The notes: generated by a model not told the origin, from the sequence alone. A stretch of DNA of 64,000 nucleotides from Nitrosopumilus zosterae (GCF_025998175.1 NZ_AP026695.1:1180760-1244759); one strand, 5' to 3'. Shown: positions 23,477-31,942, counted from the first letter of the stretch. Translations and numbers: made by a program.

Positions 23477-23842
23477 TTATTTTGACAGGAATTTATCGTC
23501 ATTGGCAGCATGTTTTTTTGTAACATGCTCCATAAATTCGGATTGAACTTCTGATTTAAAATCACACAAAGAACAACTGTAAGTTCTGGTAATGATTGAT
23601 TTTGCTTTAGAAGCTGCACGAGCAATAAAGATTGTTAAAATAACTGCAATTACTGTAACGACCACAGCATATCCAATCATTGGACCTAGTTGATCAGTAG
23701 TTCCAAAGATTTCTTTGAAGAGTGCTTTGATGGCATCATTCCATGCAAGTGCTGCCACCAATCCAAAGGCAGCTGCAATAAGGGCAGCAATTTTATCTAA
23801 AATTTCAAATTTAATTGATTTTGGACCTTCGTCATCTGTCAA
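23477..23842 (-). CDS. DUF5654-like membrane protein with C-terminal C2H2 zinc finger (121 aa)
   Basis: Residues ~14-80 match the DUF5654 pattern of two hydrophobic helices flanking a short loop (LIAAAFGLVAALAWNDAIKA and MIGYAVVVTVIAVILTIFIA). A single C2H2 finger follows at ~89-110: YSCSLCDFKSEVQSEFMEHV then TKKHA. Both topologies leave the finger cytoplasmic, where it could contact protein or nucleic acid. This combination is unusual. Confidence 0.78.
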   Translation of the reverse strand: MTDDEGPKSIKFEILDKIAALIAAAFGLVAALAWNDAIKALFKEIFGTTDQLGPMIGYAVVVTVIAVILTIFIARAASKAKSIITRTYSCSLCDFKSEVQSEFMEHVTKKHAANDDKFLSK

Positions 23843-23891
23843 ACTATCTGAAATTTTATTTTTAAACCAATATTAAAAGATGAATGTTGAA

Positions 23892-23966
23892 CGGACCCGA
23901 TCGGATTCGAACCGACGACCTATTGCTCCGCAAGCAATCGCACTATCCAAGCTATGCAACGAGTCC
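23892..23966 (-). tRNA. tRNA-Arg (anticodon GCG)
   Basis: The minus strand folds as a cloverleaf: acceptor GGACTCG/CGGGTCC with one G-T pair, D-arm GCATAGC region, anticodon stem ATTGC/GCAAT with loop TTGCGGA giving GCG, and T-arm GTCGG-TTCGAAT-CCGAT. The discriminator base is G and CCA is not encoded. The anticodon reads CGC, and by wobble CGU, arginine codons. Confidence 0.94.
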
Positions 23967-24004
23967 AAAGATTTTTGTGAGTTTACGCTTAATTTGGATT
24001 GCGA

Positions 24005-24826
24005 TTATCTAGATACTGCAAAAATGTATGGAGTTTCATCGGGTTCATGAAAAGTCCAGACGGTTGGCAAAGAAATTGTTTGGACATACTTTAGATTATT
24101 TTTCTCAATCAGAGTACCCCAACCAGCCTTGTTTTTTGGATCTGGAGTATATTTTTTAGAATGGGTTCCAGCAAAAACCCAACCAGAATTTTTTCTCAAG
24201 TTAGGGATGGAATAAATTTTTTCTAAAACCCCAGAAGATAAAGTAATCCCACCCATCTGTGCAAGGCCACCAATGAAGAATATAGGATGTGTTAAATTCA
24301 AAGAAAGGTAATCAAAATGGACAGCATCAGCACAAAAAGGACGAAAATCAAGTATTGTAGTCAATTGTTTTTGTAATTCGACTAGCACGTCATCGATTTC
24401 TATGCTATATGATTCTAAACCCAAGACTTTAGCGCAGAATGCAATCCTTCCATCACCAGATCCAATATCAATCACTTCAGAGTACCCAAATTTCTTTGCA
24501 AATAATGCACCAATATAGCCAGACATTATCCAAGTAGGGGAAAATGGAGCTCGGCTTGAGGAATGCTGAATGCTATTTAGCCAATATTTGTTAATATCTC
24601 CTTCATACACAATACAATCAGTTTGACCAATTGTTTTCTCAAAGGAATCATAGTAGATAGGATTCTTTGTTGCAAACTCATGCAATAATTTTAAATCATG
24701 ATCTTCAATTGGGAATAATTCTGATTTTGATTTAGGGATTATCTCTTGAATTTGACTTCCGCCATCATACATTTTTGAAAATTCTTTTTTTAATTCAACT
24801 AGGTTCTTTGCAAGGTGTTCAACCAT
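24005..24826 (-). CDS. SAM-dependent methyltransferase-like protein (273 aa)
   Basis: A Rossmann-type SAM site is visible at about 119-137: EVIDIGSGDGRIAFCAKVLG, followed by the acidic strand SYSIEIDD and the ADAVHFDYLS loop. The N-terminal ~100 residues are helical (VELKKEFSKMYDGGSQIQEI). There are no clear DNA/RNA target motifs (no NPPY or DPPY), so the substrate is unknown. It overlaps the upstream gene by 8 bp. Confidence 0.72.
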   Translation of the reverse strand: MVEHLAKNLVELKKEFSKMYDGGSQIQEIIPKSKSELFPIEDHDLKLLHEFATKNPIYYDSFEKTIGQTDCIVYEGDINKYWLNSIQHSSSRAPFSPTWIMSGYIGALFAKKFGYSEVIDIGSGDGRIAFCAKVLGLESYSIEIDDVLVELQKQLTTILDFRPFCADAVHFDYLSLNLTHPIFFIGGLAQMGGITLSSGVLEKIYSIPNLRKNSGWVFAGTHSKKYTPDPKNKAGWGTLIEKNNLKYVQTISLPTVWTFHEPDETPYIFAVSR

Positions 24827-25250
24827 TTAAAAGCCCTTGGTCATATTGTTCAACAAATTCTTTTGTGCTCATTTTTTGGCGTAATTCTTCAAATAATTTT
24901 GCTTCTGATTCTGTTTCTTCTTTTGATTTTTCTCTATTTCCTAATTGAAGACTTTGTGTATCTTGTTGAATACAAATTTTAAGATAGTCCATGATTTTTG
25001 GATGAATGTCAGAATTGAATTTTTCAGAGACCAGTTTTTCAGTTTCGTGAATTTTATCCAACAATGACGCATTTCCAGAATTAATTTTCTCTTTAAGCAT
25101 TGTAATCATAGAGGAGACATTAATTATTTGGTAATATGTTTCAATTATTTCGTGTATAGGCAAATTGATTTTTGTTGCATTATTAATTAGATTATAGAGT
25201 TTTTCTGATTCTGTATCAAACATTTGAGTAATTTCATCATTAGAGGTCAT
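24819..25250 (-). CDS. Hypothetical helical protein (143 aa)
   Basis: The product appears all alpha-helical: DEITQMFDTESEKLYNLINN, IHEIIETYYQIINVSSMITM, then a charged tail (EEKFEELRQKM-like). No known motif is present. It overlaps the methyltransferase-like gene by 8 bp, so the two are translationally coupled and may work together. Confidence 0.62.
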   Translation of the reverse strand: MTSNDEITQMFDTESEKLYNLINNATKINLPIHEIIETYYQIINVSSMITMLKEKINSGNASLLDKIHETEKLVSEKFNSDIHPKIMDYLKICIQQDTQSLQLGNREKSKEETESEAKLFEELRQKMSTKEFVEQYDQGLLNG

Positions 25251-25288
25251 AATAAAAAATAAATTTTAAATTTTTAAAAATGTTGGGA

Positions 25289-25993
25289 TTATGCTTCTTT
25301 CTCAGCAGGTTTGACAAATACATAGTTCATGATTAAACCTGCAATGATTCCCCCCAAGATTGGAGCTGCCCAATACAACCAATGGAATTCCCAGAATCCG
25401 GAAATTAGTGCAGGACCAAATGTTCTTGCAGGATTTACGGATGCGCCAGTCAAAGGTACTGCAATTAGATGAATTAGGAAAACCATACCACCAATTGTAA
25501 ATCCGTGCCATCCAGGAGATGCTTTCTTGTGAACCGCAACCATGAAAATTACTGTCACTAGGAAGAATGTCAGTATTGCTTCAATTAAAAATCCAGAACT
25601 AATGCTGTTATTGATTAAATCACTTGGACCTCCTTGGGTTGCAAAGTTTACTTTGGCACCAAGTTCGGGCAAGATTACCTTTAATGTTGCAGCAGCAGTT
25701 ATGGCACCGATTAATTGTGAAATGATATATCCAACTCCATCTGCGATTCCAATTTTTCTTGTAATTATCATTGGAATTGTAACCGCAGGATTGATGTGAG
25801 CACCAGAAACATGACCAAAGGTGTAGACCATTAATGCTATTGCGCCACCGTGACCTAGAGAGATAAACAAGACAGAGATTGTTGTCAGTTCCTCACCAAA
25901 GGATGCAATAGCCAAAATTACTGAAAGAGGACCAAAGAACACTAAACCATAAGTTGCTATTGCCTCGGCAAGATACGCTCTTGGATTAACCAT
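25289..25993 (-). CDS. Aquaporin / MIP-family channel
   Basis: The 234-residue channel from ATG 25993 has six membrane helices and the two NPA half-helices: SGAHINPAVTIP (about 65-76) and GASVNPARTFGPA (about 183-195). The Arg after the second NPA, part of the selectivity filter, is present. It conducts water or small neutral solutes; glycerol selectivity cannot be judged by eye. The frame is open 22 codons upstream (to 26059), but that leader is not MIP-like. Confidence 0.93.
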   Translation of the reverse strand: MVNPRAYLAEAIATYGLVFFGPLSVILAIASFGEELTTISVLFISLGHGGAIALMVYTFGHVSGAHINPAVTIPMIITRKIGIADGVGYIISQLIGAITAAATLKVILPELGAKVNFATQGGPSDLINNSISSGFLIEAILTFFLVTVIFMVAVHKKASPGWHGFTIGGMVFLIHLIAVPLTGASVNPARTFGPALISGFWEFHWLYWAAPILGGIIAGLIMNYVFVKPAEKEA

Positions 25994-26095
25994 TAAGCAA
26001 AAGCCACTTGAGTAACCATATAAAACATTCGGACATGATTTTTGATCTAATTTTGTCAAAAAGTAATTAATTATGGATTAATCCAGTAGAATTAT

Positions 26096-26554
26096 ATGAT
26101 TTCTGAAGGGGACACTGTTCCAAAATTTGAGATAAGCGATGCCAATGGCAAAAAAATCAAATCGTCAGATTTCAAAGGTAAAAAACACGTCATATACTTT
26201 TATCCAAAAGATTTCACTCCAGGATGCACTACAGAGGCTGATGAATTTTCAAGAGACTATAAAAAATTCCAAAAGGCAGGGATTGAGATAATAGGGATTA
26301 GTCCGGATGATGTAGAATCTCATAAAAAGTTCTGTGACAAAATGAGTATCAAATATCCGCTTTTAGCAGATGTAGACAAAGAAGTATCAAAAATGTTTGG
26401 CGTATGGGATAAGAAAAAATTTATGGGCAGAGAATACATGGGAGTTATACGAAGTACGTTTCTTGTTGATGAAAAAGGAAAAATTTTCAAAATTTATCCC
26501 AAAGTAAAACCAGCTGGACATTCAAAAGAAGTACTAGATGATTTTCTAAATTAA
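26096..26554 (+). CDS. bcp: Peroxiredoxin, Bcp/PrxQ type
   Basis: This thiol peroxidase reduces H2O2 and organic peroxides. Its 152 residues are full length. The peroxidatic Cys is at 44 (FTPGCTTEADEF). Position 49, where many Bcp proteins have the resolving Cys five residues on, is Asp here; another Cys lies at 80 (HKKFCDK). It may therefore act as a 1-Cys enzyme or resolve through Cys80. It is a single gene divergent from aquaporin. Confidence 0.93.
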   Translation: MISEGDTVPKFEISDANGKKIKSSDFKGKKHVIYFYPKDFTPGCTTEADEFSRDYKKFQKAGIEIIGISPDDVESHKKFCDKMSIKYPLLADVDKEVSKMFGVWDKKKFMGREYMGVIRSTFLVDEKGKIFKIYPKVKPAGHSKEVLDDFLN

Positions 26555-26585
26555 AAATAAAGTAAAAGAAAAGGTTTTAGAAAGA

Positions 26586-27527
26586 TTAGAAACCTTTTGG
26601 AAGTGTACCTTTAGAAGCTTTTGGTGCTTCAGGTTCTGGTTGTGGTTCAAATCCTTTTGGTAATGCACCACGTTTTGTTTGAGAAGCGGATTTTGCCTTA
26701 GCTTCAGCCGCAACGGATTCAAGGTATGCTTGTTCTTGTTCAATTCTTTCTTGTTCTATTCTTTGCAAGTATTCGTTTTCATATTCTTCTAACAATTCTT
26801 TTCTGGATTTGCCTTCATTTCCACCATAATTGGTTTGTTGCTGAGGAGTTTGTTGTGGTTGCCCCATTCCTTTTGGCAAAGTACCTTTTGCTGGCTTTGG
26901 AGGTTCTGGTGGTGGAGATTGTACTTGTGCAGTAACACCTTCAACACTCATATTGACGCCACTAAATGATCCAAATCTTTTGTCAGCTGGATGATACGCC
27001 AATCTTTGTCTTGTTGCAAAGTATTGGTTTGATGGTGAGGTATAACCAGTAACGGTTGCTTTTTGATCATTCCAGTTTCTTGTTGGAACTTTTCCTACAG
27101 GAGCAGTTAGTCTAACAAAGTATCTGTTAGGTGCTGGAGAATAACCTGTTACTTTAGCTCTGTACTGATGAAAATCAGTCATTGGAGCAGTATAGTATGC
27201 ATTCTCTAAAGCATCTTGTACTGTTGCAGGAGGTTGAGATGTTGTTTCAGCTGGTTTTGGAGCATCCTGTGGTTTAGGAGCTTCTGCTGGTTTTTCAAAT
27301 CCTTTTGGTAGAGTACCTTTAGGCTTGGTTGTTGCAGCAGGTTTTTCAGCTGGTTTTGTTTCAGCTGGCTTAGCTTCAGCCGGTTTTGCTTCAGCAGGTT
27401 TAGTTTCAGCTGGTTTTGGTGCTGGTTTGGCTTCAAGTTGTGTAGATAATTTTGTTAATTTTGCTTCAAGTTCTGCTATTTTGTCCTCTAGATCTTTTTT
27501 CGTACTTGCTTTACGTTTTGCTGCCAT
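26586..27527 (-). CDS. Pro/Ala/Lys-rich protein with PKGTLPKGF motifs, long copy (313 aa)
   Basis: The protein has a short N-terminal coiled coil (~8-37: KKDLEDKIAELEAKLTKLST), a KPAE-rich linker (~40-75) and a folded-looking middle (~105-200). The middle holds two repeats, YRAKVTGYSPAPNRYFVRLT and QKATVTGYTSPSNQYFATRQ. A low-complexity C-terminal half follows with a coiled coil (KELLEEYENEYLQRIEQERI). The short motif (K/R)G(T/A)LPKG(F/M) occurs four times. Residues ~35-220 are identical to the neighbouring gene at 27928. Function is unknown; the layout suggests a scaffold with repeated docking motifs. Confidence 0.75.
   Translation of the reverse strand: MAAKRKASTKKDLEDKIAELEAKLTKLSTQLEAKPAPKPAETKPAEAKPAEAKPAETKPAEKPAATTKPKGTLPKGFEKPAEAPKPQDAPKPAETTSQPPATVQDALENAYYTAPMTDFHQYRAKVTGYSPAPNRYFVRLTAPVGKVPTRNWNDQKATVTGYTSPSNQYFATRQRLAYHPADKRFGSFSGVNMSVEGVTAQVQSPPPEPPKPAKGTLPKGMGQPQQTPQQQTNYGGNEGKSRKELLEEYENEYLQRIEQERIEQEQAYLESVAAEAKAKSASQTKRGALPKGFEPQPEPEAPKASKGTLPKGF
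26893..27446. repeat. 554-bp direct repeat, copy A
   Basis: This segment matches 27959-28512 base for base as far as I could compare by reading, at a constant offset of 1066 bp. It lies inside the coding part of both flanking genes; the sequence outside diverges sharply. This points to recent duplication or gene conversion. Confidence 0.85.
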
Positions 27528-27668
27528 TCCTTACACTAAATAGAACATTGTTTATTTACATTTTGATCAGTCTCATATTTTTGGTCAAATAAATTTGGAA
27601 AATCAAACAATAATTTGTAAAAATTTCAAATGTTTTGAAACATAGTTTTGTTATGATCGTTAGGCAAA

Positions 27669-27860
27669 TTAATCAGGTTCCCAAAAATGCATGACATACA
27701 TACAATTGTTACATCGCCACAGATGTACATGAATTCCATTTTTGGTATCAGCAACATATTTTCCGTCTTCCATCTTGGTAACCCTTGGCAAATAATTCAA
27801 TTCTTCATTTTCAAGCCATTCATTTTGTTGACAGTTAGGACATACAATTTTTGGAGGCAT
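27669..27860 (-). CDS. Small zinc-ribbon protein (63 aa)
   Basis: From ATG 27860, the frame has CPNCQQNEW near the start and WRCNNCMYVMHFWEPD at the end, a two-CxxC zinc ribbon with an aromatic-rich C-terminus. The middle is ELNYLPRVTKMEDGKYVADT. It sits between the two duplicated PKGTLPKGF genes and in the same orientation. No enzyme function is evident. Confidence 0.68.
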   Translation of the reverse strand: MPPKIVCPNCQQNEWLENEELNYLPRVTKMEDGKYVADTKNGIHVHLWRCNNCMYVMHFWEPD

Positions 27861-27927
27861 ATTCAATATAGAAAATAATCAAAAATGAACATTACTATTA
27901 AAAATAGAAAATAAAGGAATGATTGAA

Positions 27928-28590
27928 TTAGAAACCTTTTGGAAGTGTACCCCTTTTAGGCTTTGGAGGTTCTGGTGGTGGAGATTGTACTTGTGCAGTA
28001 ACACCTTCAACACTCATATTGACGCCACTAAATGATCCAAATCTTTTGTCAGCTGGATGATACGCCAATCTTTGTCTTGTTGCAAAGTATTGGTTTGATG
28101 GTGAGGTATAACCAGTAACGGTTGCTTTTTGATCATTCCAGTTTCTTGTTGGAACTTTTCCTACAGGAGCAGTTAGTCTAACAAAGTATCTGTTAGGTGC
28201 TGGAGAATAACCTGTTACTTTAGCTCTGTACTGATGAAAATCAGTCATTGGAGCAGTATAGTATGCATTCTCTAAAGCATCTTGTACTGTTGCAGGAGGT
28301 TGAGATGTTGTTTCAGCTGGTTTTGGAGCATCCTGTGGTTTAGGAGCTTCTGCTGGTTTTTCAAATCCTTTTGGTAGAGTACCTTTAGGCTTGGTTGTTG
28401 CAGCAGGTTTTTCAGCTGGTTTTGTTTCAGCTGGCTTAGCTTCAGCCGGTTTTGCTTCAGCAGGTTTAGTTTCAGCTGGTTTTGGTGCTGGTTTGGCTTC
28501 AAGTTGTGTAGAAAGTTGATTTAGTTTTGCTTCTAATTCGGCAATCTTGTTTTCAAGATCTTGCTTTGTTTGCTTCTTAGCAGATGCCAT
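27928..28590 (-). CDS. Pro/Ala/Lys-rich protein with PKGTLPKGF motifs, short copy (220 aa)
   Basis: It has the same architecture as the protein at 26586, but stops right after the shared middle domain with a final RGTLPKGF. It therefore has two motif copies rather than four and lacks the C-terminal coiled coil. The N-terminus differs in detail (ASAKKQTKQDLENKIAELEA), showing it is a separate gene and not an assembly copy. The shared region is identical at DNA level. It could be a truncated partner that co-assembles with the longer protein. Confidence 0.75.
   Translation of the reverse strand: MASAKKQTKQDLENKIAELEAKLNQLSTQLEAKPAPKPAETKPAEAKPAEAKPAETKPAEKPAATTKPKGTLPKGFEKPAEAPKPQDAPKPAETTSQPPATVQDALENAYYTAPMTDFHQYRAKVTGYSPAPNRYFVRLTAPVGKVPTRNWNDQKATVTGYTSPSNQYFATRQRLAYHPADKRFGSFSGVNMSVEGVTAQVQSPPPEPPKPKRGTLPKGF
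27959..28512. repeat. 554-bp direct repeat, copy B
   Basis: This is the partner of 26893-27446, in direct orientation. The two copies are separated by 512 bp holding the end of one gene, the zinc-ribbon gene and unique spacer. The arrangement allows loss or expansion by homologous recombination. Confidence 0.85.
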
Positions 28591-28631
28591 AGTTGGGATG
28601 AACTATCTGGGGTTTATGTACATTTGGGTTG

Positions 28632-28689
28632 ATTACCTCAACAGAAGTTGATCAAGTTTTATATGCACTAAGAGAGTAATTGAGGTAAT
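28632..28689. promoter_or_regulatory. 10-bp inverted repeat flanking promoter
   Basis: ATTACCTCAA at 28632-28641 and its exact complement TTGAGGTAAT at 28680-28689 bracket a TATA-like TTTTATATGC (about 28656-28665). The right arm includes the A and T of the ATG at 28688. The 48-bp centre spacing, about 4.5 helical turns, suggests either looping or two separate operators. Confidence 0.5.
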
Positions 28690-29062
28690 GGATGACTTTG
28701 AAAAAGAATTTCCGGAGTTTGATTGGAAAAATATTCCAGCATACAAGCATCCAGGAGGAAAAGATTGTCCATGTCCAAAGCATGAATATATTCGAGAGCA
28801 GATCAATTTTACAAAGCAAGTAAATGAGAAAGGCAAAGAACCATCCAAAGTGACACTAAAGTTCTGTCCAGATCATTATAGAGTATACATGAATGAGGTA
28901 ATTCCTGCAATGCCACTAAAATACAAAATTTTGACAAAAATTGCTCTAAAACTCGGGGCAATTCAAGTGGAGCAATTAAAGTATATGGAGTCAGAATTAT
29001 GCTTTTATTGTAAATTTGGATCTGGAGGCCATGATAGAAAGAATGAACTTCCACCAATGTAA
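28688..29062 (+). CDS. Hypothetical Cys-rich protein (124 aa)
   Basis: The product has three Cys regions: KHPGGKDCPCPKHEYIREQI (about 20-39), LKFCPDHY (about 57-64) and ELCFYCKFGSGGHDRKNELP at the end. These could bind zinc or an iron-sulfur cluster. A central helix is amphipathic, not membrane. It starts within the right arm of the promoter inverted repeat, so its expression is probably tightly controlled. Family not recognised. Confidence 0.68.
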   Translation: MDDFEKEFPEFDWKNIPAYKHPGGKDCPCPKHEYIREQINFTKQVNEKGKEPSKVTLKFCPDHYRVYMNEVIPAMPLKYKILTKIALKLGAIQVEQLKYMESELCFYCKFGSGGHDRKNELPPM

Positions 29063-29244
29063 TCATTCAAGACTCGGAAGAATTTTTGGTTGTTTGGCGC
29101 GGATCATAATGGCATAGTTTCTCATATTTGTCAATGTATTTTCTGTCAATATGAATTCAAATACGTGTGTTAAAAGAATTTTAAGAAAATTCTGATTTGG
29201 ATAAATCCAGTTAAGCTTATACTTGAACTAACTTCAAAGTTATT

Positions 29245-30687
29245 GTGGCAATAAAAGATATTCGGGAGTTTATTTCAGAACTAGAAAAACATGGAGAATT
29301 AAAAAGAGTTAAAGTTCAAGTTGACACGGATTTAGAAATTGCAGAAATTCTAAGAAGAGAAGTGTATTCCAATGGCTCTGCAATTCTTTTTGAAAATGTA
29401 AAAGGGTTTGATATACCAGTTTTAGGAAATGCATTTGGTTCAATGAAAAGATTAGAGATAGGATTGGAAATGACAGATTTTACTGAAATTGGTCAGCGTA
29501 TTGCAGATATGACAAAGATGGACATACCATCAGGGATACTAGACAAAATTAAAAAACTTCCAGAACTCTCAAAGATGACAGCATCATTTCCTAAATTAGA
29601 AACAAATGGACCAGTGACAGAAATTACATCAAATAATGCATCTTTTGATGATTTACCAATTCTAAAATCATGGCCAAATGATGCTGGGAGATTTATCACT
29701 TTAGGATTGGTTGCAACCAAACATCCTGAAACAGGTGTGAGAAATCTTGGCGTATACAGAATGCAAATAATTGACAAAACACATGCATCCATGCATTGGC
29801 AAAAACATAAGAGAGGAGCCCATCATGGAGATATTTCAAAAGACAGAGGGGAGAAAATCCCAACCGCAATAATTATTGGCGGAGAGCCTGCAACAATATT
29901 TTCATCTATTGCTCCGGTTCCAGAGGGACTTGACAAATATTTGTTTGCAGGAATTACAAGGAAAGAAGGAATCAAAATGGTGAAATGCAAAACAATTGAT
30001 TTAGATGTTCCAGCTAATGCAGAGATTGTTTTAGAAGGATACGTTGATCCTGCAGACATTAGAGATGAAGGACCATTTGGAGATCATACGGGATATTATA
30101 CTCCAGTTGAACCATATCCAACATTTACATTGACTGGAATTATGAGAAGAAAAGATCCAATTTATGTAACAACAGTAGTTGGAAAACCAATTCTAGAGGA
30201 TGCATATATTGGAAAAGTAATTGAAAGATCATTTTTGCCATTAATACAAATGTTCCATCCAGAAGTGATAGATTTTAGCATGCCAGCTGCAGGATGGTTC
30301 CAAGGATTTGCAATAATTTCAATAAAAAAGAGATATCCAGGTCAAGCAAAGAAAGTGATGATGGGATTATGGGGAATGGGACAGTTATCATTAACGAAAA
30401 TGTTTGTAGTAGTAGATGAAGACATCAATGTTCATGACATTAATGATGTGATTTGGGCAATTACTACAAGGGCCGATGCTGCAAGAGATACTATGATTAT
30501 CAATAATACACCAACTGATACTCTAGATCCTGCATCACCTCTAATCAATCTAGGTTCAAAGATGGGAATTGACGCAACTCAAAAAACAAGAGATGAGGGA
30601 TATGAAAGAGAGATCCAACAACAAGTAAAAGTTGATGATAAAACAAAGAGTCTAGTAGATGCCAAATGGTCCGATTATGGATTATAA
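29245..30687 (+). CDS. ubiD: UbiD-family decarboxylase (prenylated-FMN dependent)
   Basis: UbiD enzymes reversibly decarboxylate aromatic or unsaturated acids; in archaea with futalosine-type menaquinone synthesis a UbiD-like (MqnP/MqnL-type) enzyme acts late in the pathway. The 480-residue length is typical. Visible segments include RIGLEMTDF-like helices, YRMQIIDKTHASMHWQKHKR, ITRKEGIKMVKCKTIDLDVP and EGPFGDHTGYYTPVEPYPTF, part of the active site. The start is GTG 29245. It converges with the MqnC-like gene, overlapping by 6 bp. The exact substrate is inferred from this neighbour. Confidence 0.9.
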   Translation: MAIKDIREFISELEKHGELKRVKVQVDTDLEIAEILRREVYSNGSAILFENVKGFDIPVLGNAFGSMKRLEIGLEMTDFTEIGQRIADMTKMDIPSGILDKIKKLPELSKMTASFPKLETNGPVTEITSNNASFDDLPILKSWPNDAGRFITLGLVATKHPETGVRNLGVYRMQIIDKTHASMHWQKHKRGAHHGDISKDRGEKIPTAIIIGGEPATIFSSIAPVPEGLDKYLFAGITRKEGIKMVKCKTIDLDVPANAEIVLEGYVDPADIRDEGPFGDHTGYYTPVEPYPTFTLTGIMRRKDPIYVTTVVGKPILEDAYIGKVIERSFLPLIQMFHPEVIDFSMPAAGWFQGFAIISIKKRYPGQAKKVMMGLWGMGQLSLTKMFVVVDEDINVHDINDVIWAITTRADAARDTMIINNTPTDTLDPASPLINLGSKMGIDATQKTRDEGYEREIQQQVKVDDKTKSLVDAKWSDYGL

Positions 30688-31797
30688 AGTAACAGGATTA
30701 TAGAAATTATCTCGTTCTTCTACATCATACCCAATCTGATGAATTGCATCCATGATTATTTTATCAGTCAGTTCAGTTGAGCGTGCACCAGTACATGAGA
30801 CTACTTCTTCACCAATTAGAGTTCCACCAAAATCATCAGCACCATACTGTAAAGCAAGTTGTGCCATGCCAACACCATTTGTAAGCCATGAAGATTGAAT
30901 GTGCGAAATTAATCCATCAAAGACCAATCTAGAGATTGCAATCATCTTCAAAAGTTGAATTCCGCCAGTTCCATATTCTACCAAACCTTCTTCGTGCATC
31001 AAAGTATTATTTGGTTCAAAATTCCATGGAATAAATGCCATGAAGCCTTTGGTTTTTTCTTGGAGTTTTACAATTTTAAAAAAGTGTTCAACAATATCAT
31101 TTTTGTTTTCTACATGACCATACATCATGGTTGCAGAAGATGGAATTCCAAGGGAATGCGCCTCATCCATTATTCGAATCCAATCATCACTAGAGATTTT
31201 CTTTGGACTGATAATATTCTTAACAGAATCAGTTAAAATTTCAGCACCTGCACCAGGGATAGACTGTAGTCCTGCATTCTTTAATCTAGATAAAATTTCT
31301 TTAGTGGATGATTTTTCCACTTTTGCAATCATATCAATTTCAGATGTAGATAATCCATGAACACCAACTTTCGGGAATTTTTCTCTAATCATTCTAAATG
31401 CATCTTCATAATATTCTATCTTTAAGCTTGGATTGTGTCCACCTTGTATCAAAACTTGACGAATCTTAAACATATCCCATGCAGTTTTTACTCTTGATTC
31501 TATTTGATCAAGGGTTAATGTGTAAGAATCCGCTGCTCCAGGAGATCTATAAAATGCACAAAATTTACAATCAGTGATGCACACATTAGTATAATTCAAG
31601 ATAATATTATTTACGAATGAGGCTTTTTTGCCAAATTTCTTTTGAGTTAAATGGCCTGAAACAAGACCCATCAAATGAACATCATCAGATTCCAAGAGTC
31701 TCAAACAATCCTTAGATCCAGGTCTTTGACCGTTAAGAGAATTTTCCAAAATATCTTTAATATCACTTTTTTGTATTTGTTCAGTAGTCTGACTCAA
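30682..31797 (-). CDS. mqnC: MqnC-like radical SAM enzyme (dehypoxanthine futalosine cyclase)
   Basis: MqnC cyclises dehypoxanthine futalosine in the alternative menaquinone pathway. The 371-residue protein has the radical SAM motif CITDCKFCAFYR (about 72-83), preceded by NYTNV, which is typical of MqnC rather than CofG. CofH and MqnE share this fold, so confidence in the exact role is moderate. Other features are VLIQGGHNPSLKIEYYED and the C-terminal WLTNGVGMAQLALQYGADDF. The overlap with a UbiD-type gene supports menaquinone synthesis, which ammonia-oxidising archaea need for respiration. Confidence 0.85.
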   Translation of the reverse strand: MSQTTEQIQKSDIKDILENSLNGQRPGSKDCLRLLESDDVHLMGLVSGHLTQKKFGKKASFVNNIILNYTNVCITDCKFCAFYRSPGAADSYTLTLDQIESRVKTAWDMFKIRQVLIQGGHNPSLKIEYYEDAFRMIREKFPKVGVHGLSTSEIDMIAKVEKSSTKEILSRLKNAGLQSIPGAGAEILTDSVKNIISPKKISSDDWIRIMDEAHSLGIPSSATMMYGHVENKNDIVEHFFKIVKLQEKTKGFMAFIPWNFEPNNTLMHEEGLVEYGTGGIQLLKMIAISRLVFDGLISHIQSSWLTNGVGMAQLALQYGADDFGGTLIGEEVVSCTGARSTELTDKIIMDAIHQIGYDVEERDNFYNPVTL

Positions 31798-31907
31798 TCG
31801 TTGTACATCCTTTGCATTTTCTATTTAATCCTTGATAGAAATAACGAATATGCCCAGTGAGTGATTTGTGCTCGTTTTTTGAAAAATAGTAGAGTGATGG
31901 ATCACGT

Positions 31908-31942
31908 TATTTTTAAGTAGGGCACAAAAAGCAGATCAACGC
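31908..31942 (+). promoter_or_regulatory. Promoter of aromatic amino acid operon
   Basis: TTATTTTTAAG at 31908-31918 is a good archaeal TATA box; the ATG at 31943 lies about 28 bp downstream, consistent with a leaderless transcript. No clear operator palindrome is visible. The operon that follows has tightly packed genes through aroA. Confidence 0.6.

Noticed and set aside
27206-28502. Two identical 76-residue Lys/Gln/Leu-rich frames
   Set aside because: They are alternative-frame readings of the duplicated KPAE-rich linkers, identical only because the DNA is identical.
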